Source: an uncultured Planctomycetaceae bacterium | GTDB lineage: Bacteria; Planctomycetota; Planctomycetia; Pirellulales; Pirellulaceae | Assembly (NCBI GenBank): GCA_903927685.1 | Contig: CAIYOB010000624.1 | Span: 1 to 25,738 of the forward strand | Length of the DNA: 25,738 bases | Direction of reading: 5' to 3' | In this document: positions 25,187-25,738 of the stretch, in pieces | Position numbering within the stretch: position 1 is the first letter of the stretch | Layout: every line of letters begins with the position of its first letter | Program-made: the position numbers and the translations under genes | Notes under the pieces: generated by a model | What the model saw: the letters and a program-made list of their open reading frames with translations, nothing else | What the model was told of the DNA's origin: nothing | The model's database searches: none

Positions 25187-25338
25187 CGCTCGTCGCGGCT
25201 GACGGTCAAGTTCGACGTTGGCGACCCGCAGAAGATGTTGCTGCGAGAACGTTCGTTCCTCCTGATGTTCGCCCAATTGTAGCTCCGCGCGGGAGGACTG
25301 ACGATTGCACCACCACGGCGAGTTCCGCCAGAATCGGC

Positions 25339-25344
25339 TATACT
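25339..25344 (+). promoter_or_regulatory. Possible -10 box upstream of the small membrane protein
   Basis: TATACT lies 94 bases before the ATG at 25438 in an otherwise GC-rich stretch, but no -35 match is seen at the right distance. Confidence 0.2.
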
Positions 25345-25437
25345 GCCGCCCAGCGCAGTCTTTCTCGCAGGGTGACTTCGCGGAGCGAGCAACGGAGTCC
25401 ATGGACCTCAACTCAGTCAAACCGCCAGCGCACCACG

Positions 25438-25665
25438 ATGATCACCTACGACCACAATTCACTTGGGCTGTTTGGTATTCCGCTTGGCACTCTCATTGTC
25501 GGGATGGTCTTTCTCGTCGCGCTGGTCGGCCTGCCTGTCGGCTTGTTCCGGTGGCGGCAGCGCACGGGCAAAATTGTCGCCATCGCATCCGCGTTCCTAT
25601 TGCTGCTGTTGGCGCTGGCCAGCATGCTGGTCCTGATCACGGTCGGAAGCGGCAGCATGGGATGA
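25438..25665 (+). CDS. Small two-TM membrane protein, 75 residues
   Basis: The ATG at 25438 opens a frame whose first 15 residues are polar. Two strong membrane helices (about 14-37 and 46-69) follow, joined by the basic loop RWRQRTGK, then a short GSGSMG tail. The positive-inside rule places the loop in the cytoplasm and both ends outside. The even hydrophobic composition and the loop make a real gene likely, but no family is recognised and no clear Shine-Dalgarno sequence precedes it. Confidence 0.55.
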   Translation: MITYDHNSLGLFGIPLGTLIVGMVFLVALVGLPVGLFRWRQRTGKIVAIASAFLLLLLALASMLVLITVGSGSMG

Positions 25666-25738
25666 TTGGGCTGCACGCCCCAGCCGGGATCGCAAGCGGG
25701 AAGCCTGCGCCACGAGTTGATCGCCAGTCGGCTCGGCG

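Overview
This window is about 66% GC by eye and looks like chromosomal DNA from a planctomycete, probably a Pirellulales-type member of Planctomycetota. Evidence for this: a sulfatase with an added C-terminal beta-sandwich domain; a GH36-type glycosidase with an N-terminal NPCBM domain; a BBP2-type outer-membrane porin; a Tat-exported galactonate-dehydratase-like enzyme; a Pro/Ala-rich lipoprotein; and loosely packed short operons with few strong Shine-Dalgarno sequences. The taxonomic call is inference from gene content. No marker RNA gene was seen.

Layout. 1-5.4 kb: the 3' part of a TIM-barrel glycoside-hydrolase-like protein (+); convergent to it a TRIC/UPF0126 channel (-), a Tat-type DgoD-like enolase-superfamily enzyme (-) and a HigA antitoxin (-) preceded by an internally deleted HigB toxin gene; then an exported nucleoside-hydrolase-family protein (+). 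5.5-7.0 kb: a beta-barrel porin (+) followed by a strong hairpin. 7.2-9.4 kb: a glycosyltransferase followed by a membrane-anchored methyltransferase, in one operon (-). 9.6-10.5 kb: two decayed transposase genes in opposite orientations that abut each other. 10.5-11.8 kb: a divergent pair, a lipoprotein (-) and a 3-TM protein (+). 11.9-13.8 kb: a periplasmic multihaem cytochrome (+) with a good sigma70-like promoter, tail-to-tail with hisE-hisG (-). 14.0-15.9 kb: miaA and a HEAT-repeat protein (+). 16.1-20.8 kb: a sulfatase/GH36 glycosidase operon (-). 21.2-22.6 kb: a MATE transporter (-). 22.9-24.5 kb: two proteins I cannot name, in an operon (+). 24.7-25.7 kb: a short exported domain protein (-) and a 75-residue two-TM protein (+).

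How the genes work together. The clearest theme is carbohydrate scavenging. The exported sulfatase and GH36 enzyme probably act on the same sulfated, galactose-type glycan; a DgoD-like dehydratase and another glycoside-hydrolase-like protein lie in the same window, but not in the same operon. HisE and HisG catalyse early steps of histidine synthesis and MiaA modifies tRNA. The glycosyltransferase/methyltransferase pair suggests surface-glycan synthesis.

I found no CRISPR array, tRNA, rRNA, prophage or intact mobile element, and no convincing new multi-gene system. The most unusual locus is the gutted higB at 4057-4188: it keeps the start, promoter/operator palindrome and C-terminal end of a HigB toxin, lacks the middle, and still lies upstream of an apparently intact higA. 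The decayed transposase junction near 9.82 kb, a CX3CH motif in the cytochrome, and Tat export of a DgoD-like enzyme also merit a look.
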